From NCBI GenBank assembly GCA_015061055.1, contig SUXH01000004.1:62001-126000 (forward strand): a stretch of 64,000 nucleotides of DNA. The letters run 5' to 3'. The DNA is from Bacteroidales bacterium (lineage in GTDB: Bacteria > Bacteroidota > Bacteroidia > Bacteroidales > Muribaculaceae). A program made the position numbers and the translations under genes. Under the pieces are notes generated by a model that saw only the letters and a program-made list of their open reading frames with translations, did not search any database and was not told the DNA's origin. Below are positions 63,595 through 64,000 of the stretch, piece by piece (position 1 is the stretch's first letter; each line of letters opens with the position of its first letter).

Positions 63595-63650
63595 TTCCGC
63601 TTTTCAAAAGACACAGTGTGTTTACCACGCTTAATCAGCTGAAAGAGGCT

Positions 63651-63734
63651 GCCCGGATGGTGGAATGGTAGACACGAAGGACTTAAAATCCTTTGGCTAT
63701 TGCAGCTGTGCGGGTTCAAGTCCCGCTCCGGGTA
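63651..63734 (+). tRNA. tRNA-Leu (anticodon UAA)
   Basis: An 84-base class II tRNA. Acceptor arms GCCCGGA (63651-63657) and TCCGGGT (63727-63733) with A as discriminator; anticodon stem AAGGA/TCCTT around loop CTTAAAA, anticodon TAA at 63684-63686; a long variable arm typical of tRNA-Leu; T-arm GCGGGTTCAAGTCCCGC. CCA is not encoded (ACTA follows). It reads UUA/UUG. Confidence 0.95.
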
Positions 63735-63739
63735 CTAAT

Positions 63740-63774
63740 AAAGCCTGTTAATCCAAGATTAACAGGCTTTATTT
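63740..63774 (+). terminator. Terminator of tRNA-Leu
   Basis: AAGCCTGTTAAT pairs perfectly with ATTAACAGGCTT around a 5-base loop, followed by TATTTTTT. Confidence 0.85.
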
Positions 63775-63797
63775 TTTCTATCCAATATTATAAAAAG

Positions 63798-63825
63798 CCC
63801 TCGACAAAGTATTAGCTTGCGAGGG
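63798..63825 (-). terminator. Terminator of the YqaE/Pmp3 gene
   Basis: CCCTCG (63798-63803) and CGAGGG (63820-63825) pair; read on the minus strand a CTTTTTATA run follows, 13 bases after the stop codon. Confidence 0.75.
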
Positions 63826-63838
63826 ATTTAGGTCATTT

Positions 63839-63991
63839 TTAATGTTTGTTGAGGATGATAAGTGCTGCAATAACACCAGGAATCCAACCTAAACAAGTGA
63901 GAATTAGTACGATAAGGATAGAACCACAACCTCTGTCGTAAACGGCAAGAGGAGGGAAAATAATAGACAAGAGTACTCTAAATAGTGACAT
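63839..63991 (-). CDS. YqaE/Pmp3-family small membrane protein
   Basis: A 50-residue peptide: RVLLSIIFPPLAVYDRGCGS, then ILIVLILTCLGWIPGVIAAL and a short polar end. The two hydrophobic segments and the FPPLAV/GWIPGVIHA-type motifs define the Pmp3/YqaE (UPF0057) family of small plasma-membrane proteins linked to membrane potential and stress. It lies at the right edge on the minus strand; its promoter is outside the window. Confidence 0.93.
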   Translation of the reverse strand: MSLFRVLLSIIFPPLAVYDRGCGSILIVLILTCLGWIPGVIAALIILNKH

Positions 63992-64000
63992 AGTGTTTAT

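Overview
The window looks like a chromosomal segment of a member of the order Bacteroidales (phylum Bacteroidota), AT-rich and probably gut-associated. Evidence: promoters of the Bacteroidetes type (-33 TTG, about 20 bases, -7 TAnnTTTG) stand in front of many genes; there are no obvious Shine-Dalgarno sequences; the gene sets dut-TPR-DUF4292-EnvC, paired rhomboids plus an EEP-family protein, and topoisomerase IV B-coaD-S41 protease are typical of the order; and C-terminal sorting-like tails of type-9-secretion style occur. The family or genus cannot be fixed from sequence alone.

Layout. 1-5.2 kb: end of an rRNA pseudouridine synthase, asnS, a long rod-shaped structured RNA (6S-like) with a small secreted protein, and pnp on the minus strand. 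5.4-10.4 kb (minus): M3 peptidase, EEP-family protein and two rhomboid proteases. 10.6-20.4 kb: HU, dGTPase (minus), then a plus-strand run of dUTPase, TPR protein, DUF4292 lipoprotein, EnvC-like protein, an acyltransferase and a flippase, followed by greA and a HIT hydrolase. 20.4-31 kb: a large secreted phosphodiester glycosidase (minus), then a cassette of a structured RNA leader plus three secreted proteins (beta-helix; large dockerin-bearing protein; cohesin-like protein), bracketed by two 116-bp near-identical direct repeats, then a thioredoxin-fold lipoprotein. 31-37.1 kb: a glycosyltransferase islet on both strands. 37.2-41.3 kb: topoisomerase IV B, coaD, S41 protease. 41.3-55.5 kb: a capsule/exopolysaccharide locus (GT2, Wzx, Wza-like lipoprotein, Wzc-like kinase, Wzy, five glycosyltransferases, one radical SAM/SPASM enzyme). 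55.6-64 kb: TPR lipoprotein, ychF, MscS-type channel, GT2, a small 2[4Fe-4S] ferredoxin, aminopeptidase P, gamma-carbonic anhydrase, tRNA-Leu(UAA) and a YqaE/Pmp3 peptide.

How the genes work together. Two themes dominate: building the cell surface (two flippases, export lipoprotein, tyrosine kinase, polymerase and about a dozen glycosyltransferases, without an initiating sugar-phosphate transferase or sugar-nucleotide enzymes in view) and nucleotide and RNA housekeeping (dGTPase and dUTPase, AsnRS, PNPase, GreA). The least ordinary part is 23.4-29.8 kb: a 350-nt leader with mutually exclusive hairpins ahead of a secreted three-gene operon in which a dockerin-bearing giant is followed directly by a cohesin-like protein. 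Other points worth attention are the 6S-like RNA at 1.9-2.15 kb, an apparent attenuator in the greA leader, and three near-leaderless glycosyltransferase genes. No insertion sequences, prophage genes or CRISPR arrays were recognised.
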